A program made the position numbers and the translations under genes. Positions 16,746-24,906 of a stretch of DNA of 64,000 nt are shown here, one piece after another. The DNA is from Chitinophagaceae bacterium. GTDB lineage: Bacteria; Bacteroidota; Bacteroidia; Chitinophagales; Chitinophagaceae. The stretch's first letter is position 1; each line of letters opens with the position of its first letter. Location: assembly GCA_019638595.1 (NCBI GenBank), contig JAHBTJ010000026.1:1-64000 (forward strand), given 5' to 3'. The notes beneath the pieces are model-generated. The model did no database searches. It worked only from the letters and a program-made list of their open reading frames with translations, and was not told the DNA's origin.

Positions 16746-17084
16746 TGTTAAAAATTAAAAAGAAGCAAGCAGCAGCCTATCTCTCCTTCTCTCTTTCCAA
16801 AGGAAAGAGAACGGTGCTACAGCACAAATCCAAACTATATATTCTACCACATCAGCTATAGAATATATCCAAACAAAACAGCCTCACCCTCCTTCTCCCT
16901 CTCCTTGCAGAGAGGGACGGTACTATAGTACAATTCCAGGCTAAATCACTTCCACATCATCTCCAAAACACATCCCAACATTGCTTTCACGCTTCATTTG
17001 ATTACCCTACATCACTATCAGCATTTAATAATCATTCTTCAAAAAAGCCTGGGCTGTGCTTAGGTCTCCTCTCCTTTGGAGAGG
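16746..17084. repeat. CTCTCC-type hairpin repeats between trpB and trpA
   Basis: Three related palindromes occupy the 314-base gap and the end of trpB: CTCTTTCC-AAA-GGAAAGAG at 16791-16809, CCCTCTC-CTTGCA-GAGAGGG near 16891-16910, and CCTCTCC-TTT-GGAGAGG at 17068-17084. The first two are followed by ACGGT(G/A)CTA(C/T)AG-like sequence. No gene is visible here. The last palindrome is inside the trpB reading frame and codes its final residues. Confidence 0.6.
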
Positions 17085-18304
17085 CCGGGAGAGGTTGTTT
17101 TCATATACGTCGCCATATCTTTATCGCCTCTTCCGCTTAGGCACAGCACTACGGTATCCTTTGGCGTTAGCTTCAGTTGATTGAGTCCCGCTATCGCATG
17201 CGCGCTTTCAAGCGCGGGAATAATACCTTCCAGTCGCGTCAATTCAAAAGCCGCATCCAATGCTTCTTTATCGGTAGCGCTTAAAAATATGCCGCGACCG
17301 GTTTCAAATAAATGCGCGTGTAATGGCCCAATGCCGGGGTAATCCAGTCCCGCGGATATACTATGCGGCTCCACTACCTGCCCATCTTCTGTTTGCATCA
17401 CCAGGCTCTTGCTCCCATGCAGCACCCCCGGTTTACCCAGTTGCGTTGTAGCGGCGCTCATACCGGTTTTCACACCACAACCTGCCGCTTCTACCGCCAC
17501 AAGCTTCACAGAAAATTCTTCGAGAAAATGGTAGAATGTACCAGCCGCATTACTACCACCACCCACACAGGCAATAACATAACCAGGCAATTCACTGCCT
17601 GTTTTTTCATTCAACTGCCAGCGTATTTCTTCACTGATAATACTTTGAAATCTTGCCACCATATCAGGATATGGATGCGGGCCAACCACGCTGCCTATTA
17701 TATAATGAGTATCAACCGGATTATTGATCCAGTCGCGTATCGCTTCGTTGGTAGCATCCTTTAATGTTTTACTTCCACTCGTTGCAGGCACAACAGTAGC
17801 GCCGAGCATCTTCATCCTGGCAACATTCGGCGCCTGCCGTTCAATGTCTTTTTCACCCATATATACCACGCATTGCATATTCATCAACGCGCAAACCGTA
17901 GCTGTAGCCACACCGTGTTGCCCGGCGCCTGTTTCTGCTATTATACGATGCTTGCCTAAACGTTTTGCCAGCAAAATCTGACCGATGGTATTGTTGATCT
18001 TATGCGCCCCTGTATGATTCAGATCTTCGCGCTTTAGAAATATGGTAGTATTATGTTTTTCACTTAACCGCTTTGCATGATACAACGGTGACGGACGACC
18101 GACATAATCTCTCAGCAGATCCCTGAATTCTTTTTGAAAACCTTCATCATACATGATCTTCAAATACCGTTCTTTCAGTTCCTCCACATTCGGATGCAGC
18201 ATTTCGGGTATATATGCGCCTCCGAAGTTTCCATAATAACCGAAAATATCCGGCTGCCGGAATGTGCCTTTGTATTGCCCCAATGTTATTGTCCTGTTGA
18301 TCAT
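17060..18304 (-). CDS. trpB: tryptophan synthase beta subunit
   Basis: A 414-residue PLP enzyme: [31 protein letters not shown] with PLP lysine K102, [28 protein letters not shown] for phosphate binding, and [14 protein letters not shown] near the C terminus. It joins indole and serine to tryptophan. The protein ends in [12 protein letters not shown], coded by an intergenic-type hairpin, so the natural C terminus after MATYMK seems to have been replaced by repeat-derived residues. A RAYT gene and an acetyltransferase separate it from trpF. Confidence 0.96.
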   Translation of the reverse strand: MINRTITLGQYKGTFRQPDIFGYYGNFGGAYIPEMLHPNVEELKERYLKIMYDEGFQKEFRDLLRDYVGRPSPLYHAKRLSEKHNTTIFLKREDLNHTGAHKINNTIGQILLAKRLGKHRIIAETGAGQHGVATATVCALMNMQCVVYMGEKDIERQAPNVARMKMLGATVVPATSGSKTLKDATNEAIRDWINNPVDTHYIIGSVVGPHPYPDMVARFQSIISEEIRWQLNEKTGSELPGYVIACVGGGSNAAGTFYHFLEEFSVKLVAVEAAGCGVKTGMSAATTQLGKPGVLHGSKSLVMQTEDGQVVEPHSISAGLDYPGIGPLHAHLFETGRGIFLSATDKEALDAAFELTRLEGIIPALESAHAIAGLNQLKLTPKDTVVLCLSGRGDKDMATYMKTTSPGLSKGEET

Positions 18305-18327
18305 CTCTTGTTATTTGCTGTTTTGCT

Positions 18328-18688
18328 GTCCGAAGTCTCCGACTTCGGACTTTTTATGTTCTTCATAGTCTCCGACTATGAGTATATTTTATGTTCCCGG
18401 CTTCAGTAATCCTGCCCATCGCCTGTTGCGTCGCACACTTGTACTGCAAGAACACTAACAGGCAGGATTAAAACTTTTATGCTGTACGAAGTCTCCGGCT
18501 ACAAGTGTTCAAACGTTATTTTGAAGGCTGCCATATCAACAATTTTATAGCGTCATAGACGCGAAAGTTTGGTGGCAATTATAAAGTAACGTATTGACAA
18601 AGCTCCGTAGGAGCGGTATTTTCACAGGTTTCGAACGTTTATGGTCTCCGACTTCGGACACACTATGTTCTTCATTGTCTCCGACAAT
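18328..18688. repeat. REP-like hairpins sharing GTC-TCC-GAC, downstream of the RAYT gene
   Basis: In the 383-base gap between trpB and the RAYT gene I see perfect hairpins with a constant centre and variable arms: GTCCGAAGTC-TCC-GACTTCGGAC (18328-18350), CATAGTC-TCC-GACTATG (18364-18380) and ATTGTC-TCC-GACAAT (18674-18688), plus imperfect relatives near 18490 and 18652. Arm changes are matched on both sides, so pairing is conserved. The last one touches the RAYT stop codon. No gene is visible in the gap. Confidence 0.8.
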
Positions 18689-19254
18689 CAATCCAAAACT
18701 TCAATATCAATTATTCCCTTCTTCCCCACATAATTCGCAGCACTTGAATAAATATAATGTTCCGGAAGCTCTACAATGCCCGCCCGTACAGGATTCTGAT
18801 GAATGTAATTGATCTTAATATCAGTAAACTCCTTACTGAAACATTCTTCAGGATGATTATTATTCGTCCATATCTGGTAATCTTCATTTTTGCTATTGCG
18901 ATCACCATAATATTTAAACTGGTGCAACATCCACAATCTTCTGCTTTCCATTTCACTCTGAATAACCGGCATCATAGTATGATGCGTGTGCTTTTTAAAA
19001 TCCCTCACAATATCGCTTAACGTATATTCTTTCATCGCTGCCCGCGCTATTAAATGAACATGGTTGGTCATTATAACAAAAGCATTTAAAACCAAACCTT
19101 TGTGTTCCTGGCAATATTTAAAAGAATCTATCAAAATATCCTTATATACTTTCCTTGTCAGCAAATCAATAAAGCCACAAACAGTAAAAGTTAAAAAATG
19201 CGCGGCATACTGATCCCTGATCGTATAGCCACTTCTGAACATGGTGTTTTTCAT
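18688..19254 (-). CDS. REP-associated tyrosine transposase (RAYT, Y1_Tnp family)
   Basis: A 188-residue protein if started at MKNTMFRSGY; a longer frame to 19344 runs through a hairpin and is unlikely. The HUH motif is in VIMTNHVHLIAR, and the C-terminal IKINYIHQNPVRAGIV...YIYSSAANY is typical of Bacteroidota Y1 transposase-like proteins. RAYTs are single-copy, domesticated relatives of IS200/IS605 enzymes that act on REP hairpins. Here GTC-TCC-GAC hairpins flank both ends of the gene, as expected for a RAYT with its cognate REPs. It interrupts the trp operon between the acetyltransferase gene and trpB, in the same direction. Confidence 0.88.
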   Translation of the reverse strand: MKNTMFRSGYTIRDQYAAHFLTFTVCGFIDLLTRKVYKDILIDSFKYCQEHKGLVLNAFVIMTNHVHLIARAAMKEYTLSDIVRDFKKHTHHTMMPVIQSEMESRRLWMLHQFKYYGDRNSKNEDYQIWTNNNHPEECFSKEFTDIKINYIHQNPVRAGIVELPEHYIYSSAANYVGKKGIIDIEVLD

Positions 19255-19287
19255 ATAGTGCAAAGTTTTAAACTTTGGAGAACATAG

Positions 19288-19316
19288 GCTGTACGAAGTC
19301 GGAGACTTCGTACAGC
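19288..19316. repeat. long REP-like hairpin upstream of the RAYT gene
   Basis: GCTGTACGAAGTC-GGA-GACTTCGTACAGC is a perfect 13-bp stem with a GGA loop. The centre GTC-GGA-GAC is the reverse complement of the GTC-TCC-GAC centre found downstream of the gene, so the flanking hairpins are in opposite orientation. A partial extra copy of one arm (GACTTCGTACAGCAG) follows at 19318, and a second small palindrome CAAAGTT-TTA-AACTTTG lies at 19261-19277. Confidence 0.85.
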
Positions 19317-19344
19317 AGACTTCGTACAGCAGAGCAGCCAGCAA

Positions 19345-19836
19345 CTACAATATCAACTGCATAAATTTCAGATCAAGCCACTTATCAAACTTCCATCCTA
19401 CCTGCTTAAAATGCGCTACTTCCTCAAAACCAAAATGCCGGTGCAGCTTTATACTTGCCTCATTATCCGCATCTATTCCCGCCACAATCGTATGCATTCC
19501 TAATTCTTTCGACGCATCAATCAAAGGCTGCATTAAAAGCTTACCAATTCCCTTACCCTGCTGATCCTCTTTTACATATATGGCATTTTCCACGGTAAAC
19601 TTATACGCAGCCCATGCCCTGAAAGGCCCTATTGAACTGAATCCTGCTACCTCATTATTATCTTCAGCAACAAACACCGGAAAATTTTGCCGCTTTTTTG
19701 CTTCAAACCATTGCATACGCATTTCAAAGCTATGCGGCACATAATCGTATACAGCGGTAGTATGCAAAATGGCATCGTTATATATATCCAGCATTGCCTG
19801 TATATCTTTACCTGTTGCAAGTCTTACCTGTATCAT
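19345..19836 (-). CDS. GNAT-family N-acetyltransferase (phosphinothricin/methionine-sulfoximine acetyltransferase-like)
   Basis: A 163-residue GNAT protein: VRLATGKDIQAMLDIYNDAI at the N terminus, AEDNNEVAGFSSIGPFRAW, and the acetyl-CoA motif VKEDQQGKGIGKLLM, then IVAGIDADNEASIKLHRHFGF. The pattern is that of the Pat/Bar type that acetylates phosphinothricin or methionine sulfoximine; the true substrate here is unknown. Its start codon is 1 base after the trpF stop, so it is probably translated as part of the trp operon. Confidence 0.85.
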   Translation of the reverse strand: MIQVRLATGKDIQAMLDIYNDAILHTTAVYDYVPHSFEMRMQWFEAKKRQNFPVFVAEDNNEVAGFSSIGPFRAWAAYKFTVENAIYVKEDQQGKGIGKLLMQPLIDASKELGMHTIVAGIDADNEASIKLHRHFGFEEVAHFKQVGWKFDKWLDLKFMQLIL

Positions 19837-19837
19837 A

Positions 19838-20470
19838 TTATTTCAATGCTTCGGCAAAAGATTTTACTTTCTCCATATCCTTTACTCCCGGGATCGTTTC
19901 AAACCTGCTGTTCACATCCACCGCAAAAAAATTAGCTGTATGTTTACCCGCGGCAAAACGCTTTATCGGTTCAACGTCTTCCAGTCCAATGCCTCCGCTT
20001 AGTAAAAAAGGTTTATTGATATTGGCCTGTTCAAGAATATTCCAGTCAAACTTTTTACCGCTTCCCCCAAAGTTCGCCCAATCCGTATCGAACAGGTACA
20101 GGTCACTCACATTGCCATATTCCCTTACCTTCCAATCAATGTTATCGCCTTCTTTTATTCTTACAACTTTAATAACAGGCACCTGTTCGCTCAACCGCTC
20201 ACAAAGTCTCGGCGACTCATCCCCGTGCAACTGCACCATGTATAGCCCATATTCATCTACATAACGCATTACCTCATCGTAGCCGGCATTCACAAACACA
20301 CCCACTTTACTTATCTTCAGCTTCGACTTAGCCAGGTCTTCCGGCTTTATTTTCCCTACCACATATCTTGGAGACTGGTGGTAAAAAATAAAACCTGCAA
20401 ATTCTATTCCCGCTTCTTCCAGCGCATGCACCTGCTCCACCCGGGTCATTCCGCATACTTTAATACGCAT
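19838..20470 (-). CDS. trpF: phosphoribosylanthranilate isomerase
   Basis: A 210-residue TIM barrel: MRIKVCGMTRVEQVHAL with the catalytic Cys in KVCGMT, GFIFYHQSPRYV, VGVFVNAGYDEV, YMVQLHGDE, a LFDTDWANFGGSGKKFDW loop carrying the catalytic Asp, and FLLSGGIGLEDV. It isomerises phosphoribosylanthranilate to the carboxyphenylamino-deoxyribulose phosphate. It starts 4 bases after trpC and is followed by the acetyltransferase with a 1-base gap. Confidence 0.95.
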   Translation of the reverse strand: MRIKVCGMTRVEQVHALEEAGIEFAGFIFYHQSPRYVVGKIKPEDLAKSKLKISKVGVFVNAGYDEVMRYVDEYGLYMVQLHGDESPRLCERLSEQVPVIKVVRIKEGDNIDWKVREYGNVSDLYLFDTDWANFGGSGKKFDWNILEQANINKPFLLSGGIGLEDVEPIKRFAAGKHTANFFAVDVNSRFETIPGVKDMEKVKSFAEALK

Positions 20471-20474
20471 ACCG

Positions 20475-21257
20475 CTATTTTTTTAATTGCTCAACAAATG
20501 CGGCAAATGCAATCGAAGGGTCCGGCGCCTTCATAAAGTTCTCTCCTATTAAAAAACCCTTAAAGCCATATTTCTTTAATTCATTGATGGTAGCCACATC
20601 GCTTATACCACTTTCAGATATCCTGAATTTATCCGCAGGTATTTTTCCGCTCAGGTCAATAGACGTCCGGATGCTCACTTCAAAAGTTTTCAAATTGCGG
20701 TTATTCACCCCCACTATATCCACTTCATCACAAATATACTCCAGTTCTGTTTCGTTATGTATTTCAAGCAGTACTTCCAGTGCAAGATCTTTTGCAAACT
20801 TTGCGAGTTGCTTAACCTGCAGAACAGTTAAATTAGCTGCGATCAGCAATATTACATCGGCTCCGATTGATTTCGCTTCCATCAACTGGTATTCGTCAAT
20901 CATAAAATCTTTACGGAGCACCGGCACCTGGTTTACCCTTGCTTTTTCAAGGTCGGCAAAGCTTCCGCCGAAAAATTGTTCATCAGTCAGTACGGAAAGC
21001 CCCGAAGCTCCATTGTCTGCATACGCCTTTGTAACCAAAGCGGCATCTGCATCCGCGTTTATCCACCCTTTGGAAGGAGATCTCCGCTTAAATTCCGCAA
21101 TAATGCCGGTACGGGTTTCATCCGCCAAAAATTTCTTCAGCGAAAGGGTATCCCTGCCAAAGTATGCAGACTGCTCCAGCTTTGCTACCGGAACTTTTGA
21201 TTTTCTTTCCGCTACTTCAATTTTCTTTTGTGCTATTATCGTATCTAAAATGTTCAT
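20475..21257 (-). CDS. trpC: indole-3-glycerol phosphate synthase
   Basis: A 260-residue TIM barrel with NILDTIIAQKKIEV, GIIAEFKRRSPSKGWI, SVLTDEQFFGG, PVLRKDFMIDEYQ, LLEIHNETEL, VGVNNRNLKTFEV and a final SESGISDV / GFLIGENFM. It closes the indole ring with loss of CO2. Separate from trpF, as usual in Bacteroidota. The gap to trpD (113 bases) contains 7-base-period CAAATTT-type repeats. Confidence 0.96.
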   Translation of the reverse strand: MNILDTIIAQKKIEVAERKSKVPVAKLEQSAYFGRDTLSLKKFLADETRTGIIAEFKRRSPSKGWINADADAALVTKAYADNGASGLSVLTDEQFFGGSFADLEKARVNQVPVLRKDFMIDEYQLMEAKSIGADVILLIAANLTVLQVKQLAKFAKDLALEVLLEIHNETELEYICDEVDIVGVNNRNLKTFEVSIRTSIDLSGKIPADKFRISESGISDVATINELKKYGFKGFLIGENFMKAPDPSIAFAAFVEQLKK

Positions 21258-21370
21258 GACAGATTTGAAGATTTGAGATTGGAAATTTGAGATTAATCCG
21301 AACTTACTATTGCATTTTTTTATACTCCGTTTCTGCTACGACTTGCCCTTTATCAATTTCAAATTTCAAA

Positions 21371-22381
21371 TCATCTAATTTTAAATTGTTCTTGCATTCC
21401 CTGTAGCTTCTTCAGCGCCCCCAATGCTTTTTTGCTTTCAAGACTTTCTACTGCTGCAAGATAAGCATCCTCATAATTTTTATACGCACCGGTACAATGG
21501 AGCGCCATTGCCGCGTTGGATAATACCACGGCATTCTGCGCCCAGGTACCTTCTCCTTTTAATATGCTTAAAAAAAGCCTGGCTGCCTCTTCCACTGTGT
21601 TTCCTCCATATATGTCGCTTGCCGATACCATCCGTTTCCCTACCTGCTCCGGTGTCATGATCCGTTCTCCTTCCTTTGTAATTACCTTGGTATCATTGGT
21701 GAGCGAAATTTCGTCGTATCCATCCAGCCCGTGAATGATCGTGAACGCCTTTCCTGTTTGCTGTAACAGGTAATTGTATATGCGCGCCATTTCAAGACTG
21801 TATACTCCCACCAGTTGGTAGGCAGGCCGGGCGGGGTTTACCATAGGACCTAACATATTAAAAAATGTACGGATCCCAAGATTCCTGCGGATAGAGGCTA
21901 CCGCTTTCAACGCCGGATGAAATAAGGGAGCGTGCAGGAAACAAATATTGGCTTCTTCCACTTCTTTTTTCAATTGTGCAGCATCTGACTTGAATTGATA
22001 GCCTAACTGTTCCATTACATTGGACGCACCGCTCACGGAAGTTGCTCCATAGTTACCATGCTTTGCCACTTTTTGGCCGGCGCCTGCAACAATAAAACAT
22101 GCCAGCGTAGATATATTGAAGGTGTTCTTGCCGTCACCGCCGGTACCTACTATGTCCACCACGTTAAAATCCTCCAGCGGCACCTGCACACACAGCTCGA
22201 GCAGCGCATCGGCAAATCCCTGTAATTCCTCAATGGTAATAGTGCGCATAAGGTATACCGTAATAAAAGCGGTTACCTCGCTTTCATTGTATATTCCTTT
22301 GGAAATGTTCACCAGCACTTCTTTTGCCTGCTGGCGGGAAAGCGTTTTATATTCGAAAAGGTATTGAAGTATTTTTTTCAT
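21371..22381 (-). CDS. trpD: anthranilate phosphoribosyltransferase
   Basis: A 336-residue enzyme: LQYLFEYKTLSRQQAKEVL at the N terminus, DIVGTGGDGKNTFNISTL for PRPP binding, KHGNYGATSVSGASNVMEQLG, FLHAPLFHPALK, RTFFNMLGPMVNPA and VIHGLDGYDEISL. It attaches phosphoribose to anthranilate. The 213 bases to trpG hold no gene or clear site. Start MKKILQYLFEY is the obvious family start. Confidence 0.96.
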   Translation of the reverse strand: MKKILQYLFEYKTLSRQQAKEVLVNISKGIYNESEVTAFITVYLMRTITIEELQGFADALLELCVQVPLEDFNVVDIVGTGGDGKNTFNISTLACFIVAGAGQKVAKHGNYGATSVSGASNVMEQLGYQFKSDAAQLKKEVEEANICFLHAPLFHPALKAVASIRRNLGIRTFFNMLGPMVNPARPAYQLVGVYSLEMARIYNYLLQQTGKAFTIIHGLDGYDEISLTNDTKVITKEGERIMTPEQVGKRMVSASDIYGGNTVEEAARLFLSILKGEGTWAQNAVVLSNAAMALHCTGAYKNYEDAYLAAVESLESKKALGALKKLQGMQEQFKIR

Positions 22382-22594
22382 GACCGGGATTATGTGATTA
22401 ATACGATTCCAGGATACCGGATTGATTACTTAACCTGCAGGAAAGCCATTTCCCAATGCCTTAATGCTGAAACACGCACCAACAATCTTTTCAGTAATAT
22501 TTCCATATTTGAACTCCGGCATTTTTCCTGGTTTTTATAATTAACATTTTTCTATCTTACGATCTTACTATTTTCCAACCATCTCAATCTCCCA

Positions 22595-23179
22595 TCATCC
22601 CAGTCCCAGCCAGTTCCTCATGATCACTTCTCCATCCGGCGTAAGCACACTTTCGGGATGAAACTGCACTCCCTGCACATCATATTTTTTATGCTGTAAG
22701 CCCATAATATAATTATTATCATCTCTCGCGGTCACTTCCAGTTCCTCAGGAAAGCTTTCATCAGACACTACCCATGAGTGATAGCGCCCTACATCAATAG
22801 TATCATTCAATCCTGCAAAAAGCCCGCTTCTTTTACCTCCATTACCGGCAGCAATATGTACCGGTAGCGCTACCCCATGGTACACCGTACTCAGGTTGAC
22901 CAGTTTTCCGCCAAAAGCCTCTCCGATAGCCTGGTGACCAAGACAAACACCCAGTATAGATTTTGTTGGAGCATATGTTTTTATCAGCGGCAGCAGCAAC
23001 CCGGCTTCTTCAGGAATGCCCGGGCCGGGCGAGAGGATGATCTTATCGTACTCGTTTATTTTCTCAAGACTGATCTGGTCGTTCCTGTATACATCCACTT
23101 TATCGTGCAGTATCTTTTCTACCAGGTGAACCAGGTTATAAGTAAATGAATCATAATTATCAAAAACCAATATCTTCAT
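22595..23179 (-). CDS. trpG: anthranilate synthase, glutamine amidotransferase component
   Basis: A 194-residue class I amidotransferase: MKILVFDNYDSFTYNLVHLVEKI, IILSPGPGIPEEAG, SILGVCLGHQAIGEAFGG with the nucleophilic Cys, RYHSWVV, and VQFHPESVLTP. It feeds ammonia to TrpE. It is 69 bases downstream of trpE. The same type can serve PabA; context makes TrpG the primary role, although dual use is possible. Confidence 0.94.
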   Translation of the reverse strand: MKILVFDNYDSFTYNLVHLVEKILHDKVDVYRNDQISLEKINEYDKIILSPGPGIPEEAGLLLPLIKTYAPTKSILGVCLGHQAIGEAFGGKLVNLSTVYHGVALPVHIAAGNGGKRSGLFAGLNDTIDVGRYHSWVVSDESFPEELEVTARDDNNYIMGLQHKKYDVQGVQFHPESVLTPDGEVIMRNWLGLG

Positions 23180-23248
23180 TTCTGTAAACTTTAATTTAGG
23201 TATAGGGCGTAAGGTGTAAGAAAAATCTCAAATCATAAATTTCAAATC

Positions 23249-24661
23249 TCAAATTTGTTCCGCCACTTCCACAGCTTTTTTTAACGCGTTTAGTTTGTTA
23301 TTCACTTCCTGCAGTTCACTTTCCGGGTTCGATGCCGCCACTATTCCCGCTCCTGCCTGGGAAACAAGCGTATTGTTTTTACTTAAAAAAGTCCGTATCA
23401 TAATAGCATGGTTGCAACTGCCGTCAAAGCCCATAAAGCCAATAGCACCTCCATAATAGCTTCTTTTCGTAGGTTCATACTGGTCAATCAACTGCATAGC
23501 TTTAAACTTGGGCGCCCCGCTGAGCGTACCCGCCGGAAAAGTAGTAGCCAGTAACAGGAAGGGATTAATGCCAGGCCTTACATTTCCATTCACCTCGCTC
23601 ACCAAATGAATAACATGCGAGTAATACTGTACCTGCCGGTAATGCTTTACCTTCACGTCATCGCATAAGCGGCTCAAATCGTTGCGTGCCAGGTCTACCA
23701 GCATTACATGCTCGGCATTTTCCTTGGCGTCCTGCAGCAACTTTTCCGCAGCCTGCTGATCCACCTCATCATCGCCCGTTCGTTTAAATGTGCCGGCGAT
23801 GGGATGCACTACGGCTTTTCCATTCTTGATTATTAATTGACTTTCGGGAGAAGATCCCAGCAGCTTATAATCCCCATAATCGAAATAAAAAAGATACGGT
23901 GAAGGATTGATGTTACGCAATGCCCTGTATACATTGAATTCATCGCCGGTAAACGATTGCTCAAAACGCCTGCTCAGCACAATCTGGAAAACATCTCCCC
24001 GGTAACAGCTTTGTATTCCTTTTTTTACCATCTGCCTGTAATCTTCATCTGTCATATTAGACGATTCAGCACTGTTGACCTTAAAGGGAAACACAGGAAC
24101 ATCCTTACTTCTTATAAGCGATTCCACAACCGCCAGGTCGCCCGGTATCCCATCAATCCGGTTCTCACAAATGAACATTTCATTCTTAAAATGATTGATG
24201 GCTATAACGTACTGGTATAAACGATAGCGCATCAGGGGAACTGCCGCCGACTGCTTTTGATCGTTGAATGTAACGGAGTCGAAGAACTGAACAGCATCAA
24301 ATGTAGTGTAGCCAAACAAGCCCTGTATGCCGCTTATCACCTTATCTTTTGTTGGCTCTACCTCAAACCTTTGCATAAAGCTCCATAAAATGCCAGGCAC
24401 TTCAGACGGATTTGTAACAGGCAACCGCTCCGCCTTTTGTCCCGGCAACTTAAATTCTACCGTAGCGGGATCGGTAATTTCCATACCGGCTATGGCATTG
24501 ATGCCTATGAACGAAAAGCTGTTTTCCGCAGCATGATAATCGGTACTTTCCAGCAATACCGTATCCCTGAAACGATCCCGCACGCGCAGGTAAATACCTA
24601 CCGGCGTATACAGGTCGGAAAGCATCTTTTTACAATGGGTTCTTATTTGAACTTTCTTCAT
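23249..24661 (-). CDS. trpE: anthranilate synthase component I
   Basis: A 470-residue chorismate-binding enzyme. The C-terminal catalytic half shows YRGDVFQIVLSRRFEQ, LGSSPESQLI, HPIAGTFKRT, ENAEHVMLVDLARNDLSR, FPAGTLSGAPKFKAMQLID, YYGGAIGFM and QAGAGIVAASNPESE. It makes anthranilate from chorismate with ammonia from TrpG. It is the first enzyme gene of the operon, preceded by a short leader peptide gene with three Trp codons and a terminator hairpin, so transcription is probably attenuated when tryptophan is plentiful. Confidence 0.96.
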   Translation of the reverse strand: MKKVQIRTHCKKMLSDLYTPVGIYLRVRDRFRDTVLLESTDYHAAENSFSFIGINAIAGMEITDPATVEFKLPGQKAERLPVTNPSEVPGILWSFMQRFEVEPTKDKVISGIQGLFGYTTFDAVQFFDSVTFNDQKQSAAVPLMRYRLYQYVIAINHFKNEMFICENRIDGIPGDLAVVESLIRSKDVPVFPFKVNSAESSNMTDEDYRQMVKKGIQSCYRGDVFQIVLSRRFEQSFTGDEFNVYRALRNINPSPYLFYFDYGDYKLLGSSPESQLIIKNGKAVVHPIAGTFKRTGDDEVDQQAAEKLLQDAKENAEHVMLVDLARNDLSRLCDDVKVKHYRQVQYYSHVIHLVSEVNGNVRPGINPFLLLATTFPAGTLSGAPKFKAMQLIDQYEPTKRSYYGGAIGFMGFDGSCNHAIMIRTFLSKNNTLVSQAGAGIVAASNPESELQEVNNKLNALKKAVEVAEQI

Positions 24662-24679
24662 ATGAACACTGCCTTATTA

Positions 24680-24710
24680 CTTAAATGAAAAACCCCGGTA
24701 ATAACCGGGG
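24680..24710 (-). terminator. trp attenuator terminator
   Basis: On the minus strand CCCCGGT-TATT-ACCGGGG forms a perfect 7-bp GC-rich stem (24693-24710) followed by TTTTTC, an intrinsic terminator about 20 bases before the trpE start. The base preceding the hairpin extends its 5' arm to GCCCC, which is complementary to GGGGC inside the leader gene (codons 17-18), so an alternative antiterminator pairing is possible. Confidence 0.85.
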
Positions 24711-24746
24711 CGTGAATATGATCAACTTACCAATACTGCAATAGCA

Positions 24747-24806
24747 TTACAAGCCCCTGTAAGAGTTTGTATGCCACCACCAATATTGATTTGCACTATT
24801 TTTCAT
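24747..24806 (-). CDS. trpL: trp operon leader peptide
   Basis: Nineteen codons on the minus strand: MKNSANQYWWWHTNSYRGL, then TAA. Three consecutive TGG codons (codons 9-11) in so short a frame, immediately before trpE, are the hallmark of ribosome-mediated attenuation. The Trp codons lie about 18 bases before a GGGGC segment (codons 17-18) that can pair with the 5' arm of the terminator at 24693-24710. A ribosome stalled at Trp codons would leave that segment free; one that reaches the stop would cover it. There is no clear Shine-Dalgarno; an A/T-rich leader precedes the ATG. It is too short for ordinary gene callers. Confidence 0.88.
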   Translation of the reverse strand: MKNSANQYWWWHTNSYRGL

Positions 24807-24864
24807 AATTGAGCCACAAATATCATTGCTTTTTTGATAAAAAAAAATTTTTGACTTACTTTTT

Positions 24865-24895
24865 CAAAATTATTTTGATCCATCATTAAACGCAA
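24865..24895 (-). promoter_or_regulatory. trp operon promoter
   Basis: On the minus strand TTG (24893-24895), a 20-base spacer and TAATTTTG (24865-24872) fit the Bacteroidota -33/-7 promoter pattern. Transcription would start near 24860, giving about 55 bases of leader RNA before trpL. It lies in the gap shared with the divergent DUF5009 gene. Confidence 0.55.
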
Positions 24896-24906
24896 TCCCT
24901 CATCAC

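Noticed and set aside
18328-18350. Hairpin followed by TTTTT read as an ordinary terminator
   Set aside because: The T-run is on the plus strand while neighbouring genes are on the minus strand, and the hairpin belongs to the GTC-TCC-GAC family around the RAYT gene.
20584-21276. 230-codon open frame opposite trpC
   Set aside because: Antisense shadow of trpC; composition not protein-like.
24662-24806. T-box or other riboswitch before trpE
   Set aside because: There is no T-box consensus and the region is too short; a leader peptide with Trp codons and a terminator explains it.
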